Source of the DNA: an uncultured Clostridia bacterium
GTDB taxonomy: Bacteria; Bacillota; Clostridia; Oscillospirales; Oscillospiraceae
NCBI GenBank assembly: GCA_945482615.1
Contig: CALYRG010000001.1
Span: 1-64,000, forward strand
Direction: 5' to 3'
DNA: 64,000 bases
This document shows, piece after piece, positions 31,189 through 39,845 of this stretch. Numbering within the stretch: the stretch's first letter is position 1; each line of letters begins with the position of its first letter. The notes beneath the pieces are model-generated. The model was not told the DNA's origin and did no database searches. It saw only the letters and a program-made list of their open reading frames with translations. Both the position numbers and the translations under genes were made by a program.

Positions 31189-32187
31189 ATGCGTTTCAAC
31201 ATTTCACTCAATATCTGTGAAGAAACTATAATGAATTATGCCCCGGCATTGCTGGATATTCTCCTTTTTGATCGTACCACAAGACGAAACATCATCTGGG
31301 CTACGGATGACTATGCCGAAAGAGGCATTGAATACAGTGCTTCCTCTGAGATTCGTCCTGAATTGATAACAGGCTTCAACTCCATGCTGATTCGCCCCAG
31401 AATTGCCAAGAGCATTGAAGCCCAGGAGAGCCGTACCCGGGGCAGAGCAGAGGTTTTTACTCCTTGCTGGGTCTGTAATGTTCAGAATAATTTGGTAGAT
31501 GAGCAGTGGTTTGGCCGTTCCTCTGTATTTAATATAGAGGGCGATAAAGAGTGGGAAACCACTGGGGATAGAATTCAGTTCCCGGACGGGTACCAGAAAA
31601 CATGGAAAAAATATATAGATGCTAAGCGTTTGGAAATCGCCTGTGGTGAAGCTCCCTATTTGGTCAGCCGCTATGATACGGTTTCTGGCTCATTGATTCC
31701 GATTAAACGCAGGATAGGCCTGCTGGATCGCAAGCTTCGTGTGGTCAATGAGAATACGGACAACGCAGAGGACTGGTTCAAGTGGACACTCCGGGCATTT
31801 CAGAGTGTTTACGGATATGAATTTCAAGGAGATAACCTGCTTCTGGCGCGGGAGAATCTGCTGGCAACCTTTATTGAGTATTATCAGGATCGTTTTGGTG
31901 AAGCACCTACTGTGAAGCAACTTGGCTTAATTGCCCGTACCATAAGCTGGAACATCTGGCAGATGGATGGCGTCAAATTCGTAGTTCCCTACAGCTGCAA
32001 GCCGCAGCAATTGGATCAACAGCTGTCTCTGTTTGATTTTGGAGAAGATCAGGAAGAAGTCATACCCTGCTTCGGCTGTAAAACCGGGAATATCCGTGAA
32101 CACACCGGTATCTATTGCAGGATATATGACTGGCGCGAGAATGCCAGCTTGCGATATGTAGATATGGTGAAAGGAGAGCGTGTATGA
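31189..32187 (+). CDS. SAM-binding half of a split N6-adenine methyltransferase
   Basis: A 332-residue protein. RGRAEVFTPCWVCNVQNNLVD matches the GEVFTP segment that precedes motif I in Eco57I/type I-like adenine methylases. Motif I itself appears as LEIACGEAPYLVSRYD near residue 150. The motif II/III-like YGYEFQGDNLLLARENLLATF lies near 205. There is no NPPY-type motif IV anywhere in the protein; that catalytic motif is in the next gene. The C-terminus holds a CFGCKTGN pair of Cys. It has a strong AAGGAGG site and overlaps the next gene by 4 bp. Such proteins are annotated as restriction subunit M. Inference: the two products must assemble to make one active site. Confidence 0.75.
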   Translation: MRFNISLNICEETIMNYAPALLDILLFDRTTRRNIIWATDDYAERGIEYSASSEIRPELITGFNSMLIRPRIAKSIEAQESRTRGRAEVFTPCWVCNVQNNLVDEQWFGRSSVFNIEGDKEWETTGDRIQFPDGYQKTWKKYIDAKRLEIACGEAPYLVSRYDTVSGSLIPIKRRIGLLDRKLRVVNENTDNAEDWFKWTLRAFQSVYGYEFQGDNLLLARENLLATFIEYYQDRFGEAPTVKQLGLIARTISWNIWQMDGVKFVVPYSCKPQQLDQQLSLFDFGEDQEEVIPCFGCKTGNIREHTGIYCRIYDWRENASLRYVDMVKGERV

Positions 32188-35100
32188 GCACACAGATCTA
32201 CACTGGTACTGCCCAGTACAATCTGATTTATGTCTTTGCGATTCATGACGATGGGCATAAGGACTATCTGAAGATCGGCGAAACTAGCTTTTCCAGTGCT
32301 TCCAGTTTCAAGCAGCTCTCTCCGAACTGCCATGAGTTGAATCTCCATGCCCATGCCCGGATTCAGCAGTACACCAAAACTGCGCTCATTCAATATGAGC
32401 TTCTTCATACGGAACTGGCTAGAATCCAGGTCCAGCTTGCGGACGGGACCATTGAAAGCACCACCTTCAGTGACAAAGATGTGCACGAAGTGCTGGATCG
32501 CTCCGGCTTTGACCGTCACAATTTCTATGACACCGGGAAAGGCAGTGAGTGGTTCAAGGTAAGCTTGCCGCAGGCAATTTGTGCCATTCGCGCGGTAAAA
32601 GAGGGCAGAAATACCCTTACTGCCGCTGAAATCTCCGGTGCGATTGTCCTTACGGATACAACGAACCCTGTAATCAGCAGCGCGGCGGAAAGGCCAAAGC
32701 CCAAAATCGTCCTTCGCGATGAGCAGAAAGCATGCATTAACAAGACTCGCAGCGTATTTGCCCAAGGGGATCGTATGCTCTGGGACTGCAAGATGCGTTT
32801 CGGCAAGACCATCACTGCCTATTCTTTGGTCAAAGAGATGGGCTATCAAAAGGTTCTGGTGGTCACCCACCGCCCTGCGGTTGTGGACGGCTGGCGTAAC
32901 GATTTCAGCTTGATATTTGAAGATGACCGGGTGTTTGTTACCAAGGAAAACATCACTGTGGGGGACCGTTTCACCGCAGAGGATGCGGGTATTGACGCAG
33001 AAAATGACCGTCATCTGCGGAATTTGGCAGATAGCGGCAGACCTTTCGTGTATTTCGCCTCCATGCAGGACCTGCGTGGTTCCGCATTAGCGGGCGGCAA
33101 ATTTGATAAAAACCGTGGCGTGTTTGCCATGGACTGGGATATTATCATCTATGACGAAGCCCATGAGGGAACCCAGACCGATCTGGGGCTCAATGTGCAG
33201 AAACTGTTGGAGGAGCCAAAGACCGGCAAGGCTCCTAAGAAGGTGCTTCAGCTTTCTGGTACGCCCTATAATCTGCTGAATCAATACGCAGATGACAATG
33301 TGTATTCCTGGGACTATGTCATGGAACAGCAGGCAAAGCGTGATTGGGACAAGACGCACCCCGGTGACCATAATCCCTATGCTGACCTGCCGGAAATGCG
33401 GATTTGCACCTTTGACCTGCGGAAGAAGCTGGCAAACTCCTACCGTTATGAGGATGAGAGTGTTGCTTTCAACTTTCACGAATTCTTCCGCACCTGGACT
33501 GGTGACCCGGATCGGGATTTCCGTCCCCTGCCAGCAGGTGTATCTGCCGGTGACTTTGTCCATGAAAGCGATGTCTGGCAGTTTCTGAATTTAATCTCCA
33601 CGGATAGTGAGGATTCCAACTATCCCTTTGCCACCCAGGAATACCGGGATATGTTCAAGCATACTTTCTGGATTTTACCCGGCGTAAAGGAAGCACGGGC
33701 ATTCAGTGCCATGCTGAAAAAGCACCCGGTGTTTGAAAAATATGAGATTGTCAATGTTGCAGGTGAGGGAGATCAGGAGCAGCCTTATGACGATGCGCTG
33801 AAAGCCGTCCGGGAAGCCATCGGTAAGCACAGCCATACCATCACCCTGTCCTGTGGTAAACTGACTACCGGCGTTACTGTGAAACAGTGGACCGGTGTAA
33901 TGCTGCTTTCCGGCTCTGCCAGTACCGGTGCGGCCGGGTATATGCAGACCATTTTCCGCGTTCAGTCCGCCGGCAGCATTGATGGCAAACAGAAGACGGT
34001 TTGCTATGCGTTTGACTTCGCTCCTGACCGCACTCTGAAGGTGCTGTCGGATGTTCATAGTCTGAAAAAGTCTGCTGTCGGAACCGACGATGCGGGGAGG
34101 GTCAAGCTGGGCGAATTTCTGAACTTCTGTCCTGTTCTGGCGGAAGCGGAAACCGGCATGGAATTCTATGATGTTCCGAAAATGATGCGTCAGCTCAAGC
34201 GGCTGACCGTGGATGCCGCAGTCAAGAGCGGTTTTGACGATGACAGCATTTATAAGGCTGATGCAGGCATCGTTATGGATAAACAGAAGCTACAGCTTAT
34301 GGATGTGCTGAAAGCTCGGCTGAGTCCCCAGAAGAAGGGTAAACAAGACCCCCACGTGAAGGTCAATGACCAGGGACTAACGGATGAACAGTACCAAAAG
34401 GCGCAGGATGCCAAGCGTAAGCCCAAGCGGGAACGTACCAAGGAGGAGCAGGCGGCTCTGGATAAAGAAAAGGAAATGAAAAAACAGCAGCAGAATCTCT
34501 TTGACCTGCTGCGCAATGTCTCCATCCGGCTACCGCTGCTGATTTTCGGAACCGCCGCTGACTTTGATGAATCCATCCGGCTGGCGGAATTTGTGGACAA
34601 GGTGGACGCGGCCTCCTGGCAGGAGTTCATGCCGAAGGAACTGGACAAAGAGCTGTTCCTGAAACTGCTGGTATTTTACGATGAGGATGTAATTGAGGGA
34701 GCGGGGATGCGCATCCGCCGCATGGCAAAAGCTGCAGACGAGCTGATGCCCACGCGCCGTGTGATGAAAATCGCCGAGATTTTCACCTATTTCAAAAACC
34801 CCGCAAAGGAGACGGTGCTGACGCCGTGGCGTGTGGTGAACATGCACATGGGTAATACGATAGGCGGCTATAACTTCTGTAAAGAGGACTATCCTATGCA
34901 GGACGGGCTGCTAGAGGAACCACGCCTGATCGAGCAGGGCGAGGTGACAAGCGCCTTGTTCCTGAACGAAAATGTTCGGATTCTGGAGATGAACTCCAAA
35001 TCCGGTCTCTATCCGCTTTATGTGGCCTACACCATCTATCGCATGATGCTCCCGAAGAACGAAGAGCAGATGACACTGGAAGAGGCACAGAGCTGGTGGC

Positions 35101-36302
35101 GGCGGGCACTTCGCGACCACCTGTTCGTGCTGTGCCAGACAACCATGGCTGTGGCCATTACAAAGCGTACTCTGGCAGGCTATACTGGCGCGGAGGTCAA
35201 CGCCATCTATCTGCCCAAGCTGCTGAATCGCATGGAGGATAAACAGCGGCTTGCGCGGAAACTGACCAGCCCGGCGACCTGGAAGAAAGAAGGGGAACGT
35301 TTGAAATTTGATGCTGTTGTAGGAAATCCGCCCTACCAGCTGACGGGCGGCTCTGGCGGAACAAATGATTCGCCGATTTATCAGCATTTTGTACAGCTAG
35401 CAAAGAAGGTAGATCCAACTTACTTGTCGTTCATTATGCCCTCTCGCTGGTTTACTACAGGACGTGAAAACCTGATTGGCGGATTTCGTCGTGAAATGCT
35501 GACTGATAGAACTATCAGCAAAATGGTTGTTTACACTGATTCCCATGATGTTTTTCCATCAGTTGAAATCAAAGGCGGACTTTGCTATTTCTTGATGGAT
35601 TCAAGATATAATGGCGATTGCAGATATGAGCTGATAGAGGGGGGCGCAAGAACTGTTGATATGCGCAATCTTGGCGACTTTGATATTCTTATCAGAAATG
35701 CAAAGCTGGGCGAAATTGTCAAAAAGGTAATGTCCGGCATTTCAAGCGAGAGCGAAACAGTAGCCTCCATTGTTTCATCTGATACGCCTTTTGGAATACC
35801 GACAAATCCGTTTGGCAGTGCGAAGCTGTCTATCCCAGTTTACCGTTACATATCTGCTGAGCATAATACCCGCCTCTACTATTTGGAAAACATGGAGCGC
35901 TCCATAGCGTATGTGAGCAAAACGTCCATTACAAAAAATTCTCAGGACATTGATAAGTATAAGGTGTTGATTCCTGAAGCCGGAGGTTCCGGCAATGACC
36001 CAATGGTATTAGGAAAACCGATTTGTGCCCCGGAGAATTCAATTTGTTCACAGACATTTTTGTATGTTCCTTTTGAGAGCGAGGTAAAGGCTCTGAATTT
36101 TATTTCATATTTGCAGACAAAGTTGTTCCGTATACTGGTTTCTGCTTGCAAGATTTCACAGCACGCGCCGAGCAAAACCTATCGTTTTGTTCCCATGCAG
36201 GATTTCTCCAGACCGTGGACGGATGCAGATTTGTATGCCAAGTATGGCCTGACGGATGAGGAGATTTCGTTCATCGAAGCGACGATCAAGCCAATGGTGT
36301 AA
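32184..36302 (+). CDS. GIY-YIG-like/SF2 helicase/NPPY methyltransferase restriction protein
   Basis: A 1372-residue multidomain protein. Residues about 10-150: a GIY-YIG (T5orf172-like) domain with LIYVFAIHDDG, YLKIGET, the helix ELLHTELARI and GSEWFKVSLPQA. About 165-620: SF2 helicase with Walker A CKMRFGKTITAY, DEAH box IIIYDEAHEGTQ, motif III LQLSGTPYNLL and the motif VI region QTIFRVQSAG. About 700-780: a Lys/Glu/Gln-rich coiled coil. About 1030-1250: the methyltransferase catalytic half with motif IV VVGNPPYQLTGG, and then a target-recognition-like C-terminus ending LTDEEISFIEATIKPM. Motif I is missing here and present in the preceding gene. It reads as a single-chain restriction-translocation-modification enzyme. 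Confidence 0.85.
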   Translation: MSTQIYTGTAQYNLIYVFAIHDDGHKDYLKIGETSFSSASSFKQLSPNCHELNLHAHARIQQYTKTALIQYELLHTELARIQVQLADGTIESTTFSDKDVHEVLDRSGFDRHNFYDTGKGSEWFKVSLPQAICAIRAVKEGRNTLTAAEISGAIVLTDTTNPVISSAAERPKPKIVLRDEQKACINKTRSVFAQGDRMLWDCKMRFGKTITAYSLVKEMGYQKVLVVTHRPAVVDGWRNDFSLIFEDDRVFVTKENITVGDRFTAEDAGIDAENDRHLRNLADSGRPFVYFASMQDLRGSALAGGKFDKNRGVFAMDWDIIIYDEAHEGTQTDLGLNVQKLLEEPKTGKAPKKVLQLSGTPYNLLNQYADDNVYSWDYVMEQQAKRDWDKTHPGDHNPYADLPEMRICTFDLRKKLANSYRYEDESVAFNFHEFFRTWTGDPDRDFRPLPAGVSAGDFVHESDVWQFLNLISTDSEDSNYPFATQEYRDMFKHTFWILPGVKEARAFSAMLKKHPVFEKYEIVNVAGEGDQEQPYDDALKAVREAIGKHSHTITLSCGKLTTGVTVKQWTGVMLLSGSASTGAAGYMQTIFRVQSAGSIDGKQKTVCYAFDFAPDRTLKVLSDVHSLKKSAVGTDDAGRVKLGEFLNFCPVLAEAETGMEFYDVPKMMRQLKRLTVDAAVKSGFDDDSIYKADAGIVMDKQKLQLMDVLKARLSPQKKGKQDPHVKVNDQGLTDEQYQKAQDAKRKPKRERTKEEQAALDKEKEMKKQQQNLFDLLRNVSIRLPLLIFGTAADFDESIRLAEFVDKVDAASWQEFMPKELDKELFLKLLVFYDEDVIEGAGMRIRRMAKAADELMPTRRVMKIAEIFTYFKNPAKETVLTPWRVVNMHMGNTIGGYNFCKEDYPMQDGLLEEPRLIEQGEVTSALFLNENVRILEMNSKSGLYPLYVAYTIYRMMLPKNEEQMTLEEAQSWWRRALRDHLFVLCQTTMAVAITKRTLAGYTGAEVNAIYLPKLLNRMEDKQRLARKLTSPATWKKEGERLKFDAVVGNPPYQLTGGSGGTNDSPIYQHFVQLAKKVDPTYLSFIMPSRWFTTGRENLIGGFRREMLTDRTISKMVVYTDSHDVFPSVEIKGGLCYFLMDSRYNGDCRYELIEGGARTVDMRNLGDFDILIRNAKLGEIVKKVMSGISSESETVASIVSSDTPFGIPTNPFGSAKLSIPVYRYISAEHNTRLYYLENMERSIAYVSKTSITKNSQDIDKYKVLIPEAGGSGNDPMVLGKPICAPENSICSQTFLYVPFESEVKALNFISYLQTKLFRILVSACKISQHAPSKTYRFVPMQDFSRPWTDADLYAKYGLTDEEISFIEATIKPMV

Positions 36303-36337
36303 GACAACATTTTTATGAGGAGGAGGTGATTTGCGCA

Positions 36338-37333
36338 ATGCCAAAGTCTTCAAACGCAACTGCATCAGCTTTCGGATGGGAGTTTCAGAGCAATGCAGCC
36401 ATTATGCTGATGATAAAAAATATCGTTAACGCTTCTAAAGTCAAAGTTGAGGGTGAAAACGAAGATGTTGAAATAACGTTTTCTGACGGGAAAATGCTGA
36501 TGGCTCAGGCAAAAGCTGTTGAAAACCCTGATGATGTTAGTCATGTCAAGGAAAAATTGACGAGCGGCCTTCGAACACTGAATGATGCCGCCAAGGATCC
36601 AAATGTCAATCAGCTGATTTTCGTTACAAATTCACCAAATCCTTTTAAGGATGTAACAACAATGTATAAATTCAGCAGCCCGCTCAATGTAGTTCCGTTT
36701 TCCGAGTTGCCAGAGAGCTGCCAAGAGGTGGTAAACGATATTTGCGCAACGTGCGGATACAATATCGACGTGTCAATGCTGACCGTTTGCGTGATGCAGT
36801 TTCATGGGCAGGCCGAAGATGAGCGTTACAAGGTGCTGCGATCTTTGACAGAAGAATTTCTCAACGACATTGGTGTTGAGAAGGTTTCTGCCAACCAAAT
36901 ACTGTCATTGTGGCAACATTCATTTTCAGTAAATGCCTCACAGCGAACAACGTCAATCACCAAGGAGAGCATGGTGTGGCCAATTATCGCCATTCTTTGC
37001 GAAGTGCGCGAAACTGACACGGAGCTAGACGATTATGACTCTTCTGATGTCGCTGAAATCCTACGGAAATATAAGGCCGTGATAAACAACAATTCTGAAC
37101 GCTTTGAGTTTATTTCAAAGGTACTCAGCGACTACGAAGAGTTCCATCTTGAAATGAAATCAAGGGACAGGGTGCCTCGTTTTATTTCCGAACGATGGAA
37201 TCAGTACACGGAGGACTTTGATCTAAAAAATGCAGATACAGCTACAGCGGAAGCAGTGATACGACTTACGATATTAAATGTCCTTAAAAGCCGCAGGATA
37301 ATTGCCGACATAAAAAGCAAGGTGAAATTATGA
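36338..37333 (+). CDS. Cap4/DUF4297-like nuclease (LmuA-like)
   Basis: A 331-residue protein. The N-terminus shows the DUF4297/Cap4 pattern of a PD-(D/E)xK nuclease: AFGWEFQSNAAIMLMIKNI, EGENEDVEITFSDG, and MAQAKAV, giving the E, D and QxK catalytic set. The remainder is helical. In Lamassu systems LmuA carries such a nuclease and acts with an SMC-like LmuB, the next gene here. Start ATG 36338 has AGGAGG about ten bases upstream; in-frame GTG 36326 lies inside that site. It starts 35 bp after the restriction gene and overlaps the ATPase gene by 4 bp. Base composition is clearly A/T-richer than the chromosome around it. Confidence 0.7.
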   Translation: MPKSSNATASAFGWEFQSNAAIMLMIKNIVNASKVKVEGENEDVEITFSDGKMLMAQAKAVENPDDVSHVKEKLTSGLRTLNDAAKDPNVNQLIFVTNSPNPFKDVTTMYKFSSPLNVVPFSELPESCQEVVNDICATCGYNIDVSMLTVCVMQFHGQAEDERYKVLRSLTEEFLNDIGVEKVSANQILSLWQHSFSVNASQRTTSITKESMVWPIIAILCEVRETDTELDDYDSSDVAEILRKYKAVINNNSERFEFISKVLSDYEEFHLEMKSRDRVPRFISERWNQYTEDFDLKNADTATAEAVIRLTILNVLKSRRIIADIKSKVKL

Positions 37334-38790
37334 GAATTGTATCATTACAAGTCAATTCAATACAGCGGACTTTTTTGAGTGATGACCAGAAGACATATGC
37401 GTTCGGCCCAAATGTGAATATCATTTTCAGTGCAAAAAATAGTGTTGGAAAAACTACACTGCTACGAATGCTTATGTATGCTTTAGGCTACCCAATACCA
37501 AGTACTCGCGGCATTCGGTTTTCTGATTATGAAACGGTTCTCACAGTCATAGGTGCAAATGAGCGAGAGTTTGTATTGACCAGAAATCGTAATTACATTG
37601 AAATTGCATATGATGGGAATGAAAACGGGTACTCCCTTCCTTCTGAACAAGCCGAACTACATACGCTGATTTTTGGTATTGACAACCTTGAAGTAGTTGA
37701 AAATCTTCTAGGCGCATTTTATATTGACCAGGAAAAAGGCTGGACCCTTTTGAACCGTGGGAAGGTTATTGGGGATATCCACTTTTCGATTGAATCCTTG
37801 CTCAGGGGACTTTCAAATAAATCGAATGATGAATTAGCACAGAGACTTGCTGTCGTCAGACGAGAAATTCAGAAATATAAGCACATGCTCGATGTGGCCA
37901 ATTATAAGGCTGAGATAAATAAGCTTGGAGAAACCATTTATCTGGATTCTACAGCCGACGAAATAGAGTCTATGTTAGAAGCACTGTACTGCGAAAGAAA
38001 GCCTCTCGAAGAAGAACTGCATCGGATAAAGAATGTTGTCCGAAAGAATTGTAGTTTCGAGAAGTACATCGCTTCTTTTCGACTTCGGGTAAAAACGCCA
38101 GATGGAAACGAAATACCTGTCAATAAGGATACTTTGGTAGGTTATGCAGATACGGCACAGCTTCTTGTTACGAAACAGCGACTCGTTTGTCAGCGGCTAG
38201 CAGAAATTGATCAAAAAATACAGGTTTTAAAGAGTAGGCAAGACAAAGATGAAGCCATGTTCGATGTGAAAACTAGGCTAGAGCAATTTGACAGTGAAAT
38301 ATCCAGGATTGACGTTGATGCTTTGGCGATACAGCGTATAATCTCAAAATTGGAAAAAGAGCGAAAGAGCCTGGAAGATCAAGTTATTACAAATGTCAAG
38401 CGGGATAATCCCCTTGTGATTGAACTGCACGGACTGATTTCACAATATGCTACACGTCTCGGCTTGGATGAAAAATATGTAAGTGCGCGAACAGATTATA
38501 TTTTTACAAACGACCTTAAGTCGTTATCCGGAGCAATATTTCATAAAGTGGTATTTGCTTTTAAGATATCGTATGTAAAACTCATTCAGAATCATACAGG
38601 AATTTGCCTCCCGATCATTCTTGATTCTCCAAGAGGACGTGAAGTAAGCGAAGAAAATGTAAACGAGATGATGGCAATCCTATCAGAAGACTATTATGAC
38701 CATCAAATTATAATTGCATCGATTTATAACAGTTACGCTTTCACCGATAAAATTGTAATTGAATTACAGGATCGACTTTTGCCATTTTAA
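37330..38790 (+). CDS. Short SMC/Rad50-like ATPase (LmuB/ABC-3C-like)
   Basis: A 486-residue ATPase. Walker A is SAKNSVGKTTLLRML (about residue 35). A coiled coil covers about 165-385, with no CxxC zinc hook (only one Cys, in RKNCSFEKY). Near the C-terminus is an ABC signature-like LKSLSGAIFHKVVF, then Walker B LPIILDSPRGREVSEENVNEMM and the switch segment QIIIASIY. The Walker B ends DSP rather than the DEP of SMC proteins, a form I associate with ABC-3C-type defence ATPases. It is shorter than typical LmuB. ATGA overlap with the nuclease gene implies a complex. Expected role: sensing foreign DNA or ends and releasing the nuclease. Confidence 0.75.
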   Translation: MRIVSLQVNSIQRTFLSDDQKTYAFGPNVNIIFSAKNSVGKTTLLRMLMYALGYPIPSTRGIRFSDYETVLTVIGANEREFVLTRNRNYIEIAYDGNENGYSLPSEQAELHTLIFGIDNLEVVENLLGAFYIDQEKGWTLLNRGKVIGDIHFSIESLLRGLSNKSNDELAQRLAVVRREIQKYKHMLDVANYKAEINKLGETIYLDSTADEIESMLEALYCERKPLEEELHRIKNVVRKNCSFEKYIASFRLRVKTPDGNEIPVNKDTLVGYADTAQLLVTKQRLVCQRLAEIDQKIQVLKSRQDKDEAMFDVKTRLEQFDSEISRIDVDALAIQRIISKLEKERKSLEDQVITNVKRDNPLVIELHGLISQYATRLGLDEKYVSARTDYIFTNDLKSLSGAIFHKVVFAFKISYVKLIQNHTGICLPIILDSPRGREVSEENVNEMMAILSEDYYDHQIIIASIYNSYAFTDKIVIELQDRLLPF

Positions 38791-38934
38791 TGGAAGCTGA
38801 GTTGCATCTAGTTTCAGAGGTTCTATTTTCAGAACTGTGGTGTCAAGCTGTTGTCAACGAGGACGCAAGCGGTATATAAAACCAATTGTGAAGGACACAT
38901 TGCCATGTGAGGAAAAACGACATATTATATTCAA

Positions 38935-39201
38935 TTATCTTTCCTCCATTACTTCGAGCATCATCCGAGCTCCCAGGCGGAAGCTGTTCTGGAACAGAAG
39001 GCATTCTGCCATATCTTGAAATTCCCGCACACTGTCCACATACCGGGCGAACAACTCCCTCTGTGCATCCGTCATGGTGGTCTGGACCTTTTCTTCGTTC
39101 CGGCTAATCAGCTGAAGGGCTTCCTTGTATTCCGCACAGGGACATGTATCATATTCCGTTGGCTCAATATTACCGTACCAAAATTCTTCAAGTATTCTCA
39201 T
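38935..39201 (-). CDS. DUF6809 family small protein
   Basis: An 88-residue helical protein starting MRILEEFWYGNIEPTEYD, with the family features YKEALQLISRNEEKVQ and a C-terminal FQNSFRLGARMMLEVM. DUF6809 proteins occur on clostridial mobilisable elements, often beside TnpV, as here. Function unknown. Its start overlaps the TnpV stop by 4 bp, so the two form an operon. Confidence 0.8.
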   Translation of the reverse strand: MRILEEFWYGNIEPTEYDTCPCAEYKEALQLISRNEEKVQTTMTDAQRELFARYVDSVREFQDMAECLLFQNSFRLGARMMLEVMEER

Positions 39202-39557
39202 TTTATATCCTCCCCGTAGATTAGCTCCTCTCGGATGATTTCCTCAGCTCTGGCGCGGATGTTGTTCATGGCACCAACCCAAGCCATTGGGTCGTTAGCT
39301 TTCAAGTCTTCCGTAATTCCCTCGGCGGTTTTCATCTGCTCGATTATCCGATCCAGCCTGTCCTGCGCCTGCTCATTCAGGTCAGCCAGATAAGTCCACA
39401 GTTCGCCGGACAGGAGCAGACAGTTGTACTGAATCGGCTTATGCTCTCTCAGGTACTCCCGGCGCATCCGGCCCCACCTGCCAATGGGGCGGGATTCTTG
39501 TGGCAGTTCCAGGTCAGGAATGAAGTAATCGCCCATTCGAATGTATTGCATTTCCAT
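39198..39557 (-). CDS. TnpV family transposon-encoded protein
   Basis: About 119 residues. IRMGDYFIPDLELP, RPIGRWGRMRREYL, LLLSGELWTYLADLNEQAQDRLDRII and WVGAMNNIRARAEEIIREELIYGEDI are the TnpV pattern known from Tn4451/Tn4453-type mobilisable transposons. TnpV has no proven role. ATG 39557 is taken as start because GGAGGC then lies seven bases upstream; ATG 39563 is in frame but touches that site. In Tn4451-like elements TnpV accompanies the large serine recombinase TnpX, which is absent here. Confidence 0.85.
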   Translation of the reverse strand: MEMQYIRMGDYFIPDLELPQESRPIGRWGRMRREYLREHKPIQYNCLLLSGELWTYLADLNEQAQDRLDRIIEQMKTAEGITEDLKANDPMAWVGAMNNIRARAEEIIREELIYGEDIK

Positions 39558-39573
39558 AGTCATGCCTCCTTTA

Positions 39574-39598
39574 CTTCGGTACTGTTATGATACCGAAG
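39574..39598. repeat. Inverted repeat upstream of tnpV
   Basis: CTTCGGTA (39574-39581) and TACCGAAG (39591-39598) with a 9-nt spacer, ending about 16 bp before the tnpV ATG. Could be an operator or a recombination site. Confidence 0.65.
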
Positions 39599-39630
39599 GA
39601 TCGGGATGCAGTCGAATGTGCCGCCTTGCA

Positions 39631-39658
39631 AAGTTTATTACATTGATGTAACAAACTT
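39631..39658. repeat. 28-bp near-perfect palindrome
   Basis: AAGTTTATTACAT-TG-ATGTAACAAACTT, 12 of 13 arm positions complementary. The half-site TTTATTACAT recurs at 39673-39682, 39 bp further on. Location between tnpV and the right sigK repeat suggests an operator or an attachment or resolution site. Confidence 0.7.
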
Positions 39659-39706
39659 GAAAATTTTACGACTTTATTACATGTCAGCAGCCATCCATGC
39701 AGCGTT

Positions 39707-39745
39707 CAAGCCCGGCAAGTGTCAATCACCTGCCGGGCTTGTCCT
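39707..39745. terminator. Hairpin near the right end of the island
   Basis: CAAGCCCGGCA (39707-39717) pairs with TGCCGGGCTTG (39731-39741), followed by TCCTTACTC. Terminator-like, weak U-tract. Confidence 0.5.
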
Positions 39746-39845
39746 TACTCACATCAGCACCGCATTCCAGTGGATTTTCGCGGTTCTGCCATAGTACGCA
39801 GACAAAATCATGCCGTTTGTCCTCCACAGAAAGTTTCCGCGGGCA

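Noticed and set aside
31690-31920. Minus-strand small ORFs within the defence operon.
   Set aside because: They are antisense to well-defined coding sequence, lack ribosome sites and have no recognisable product.
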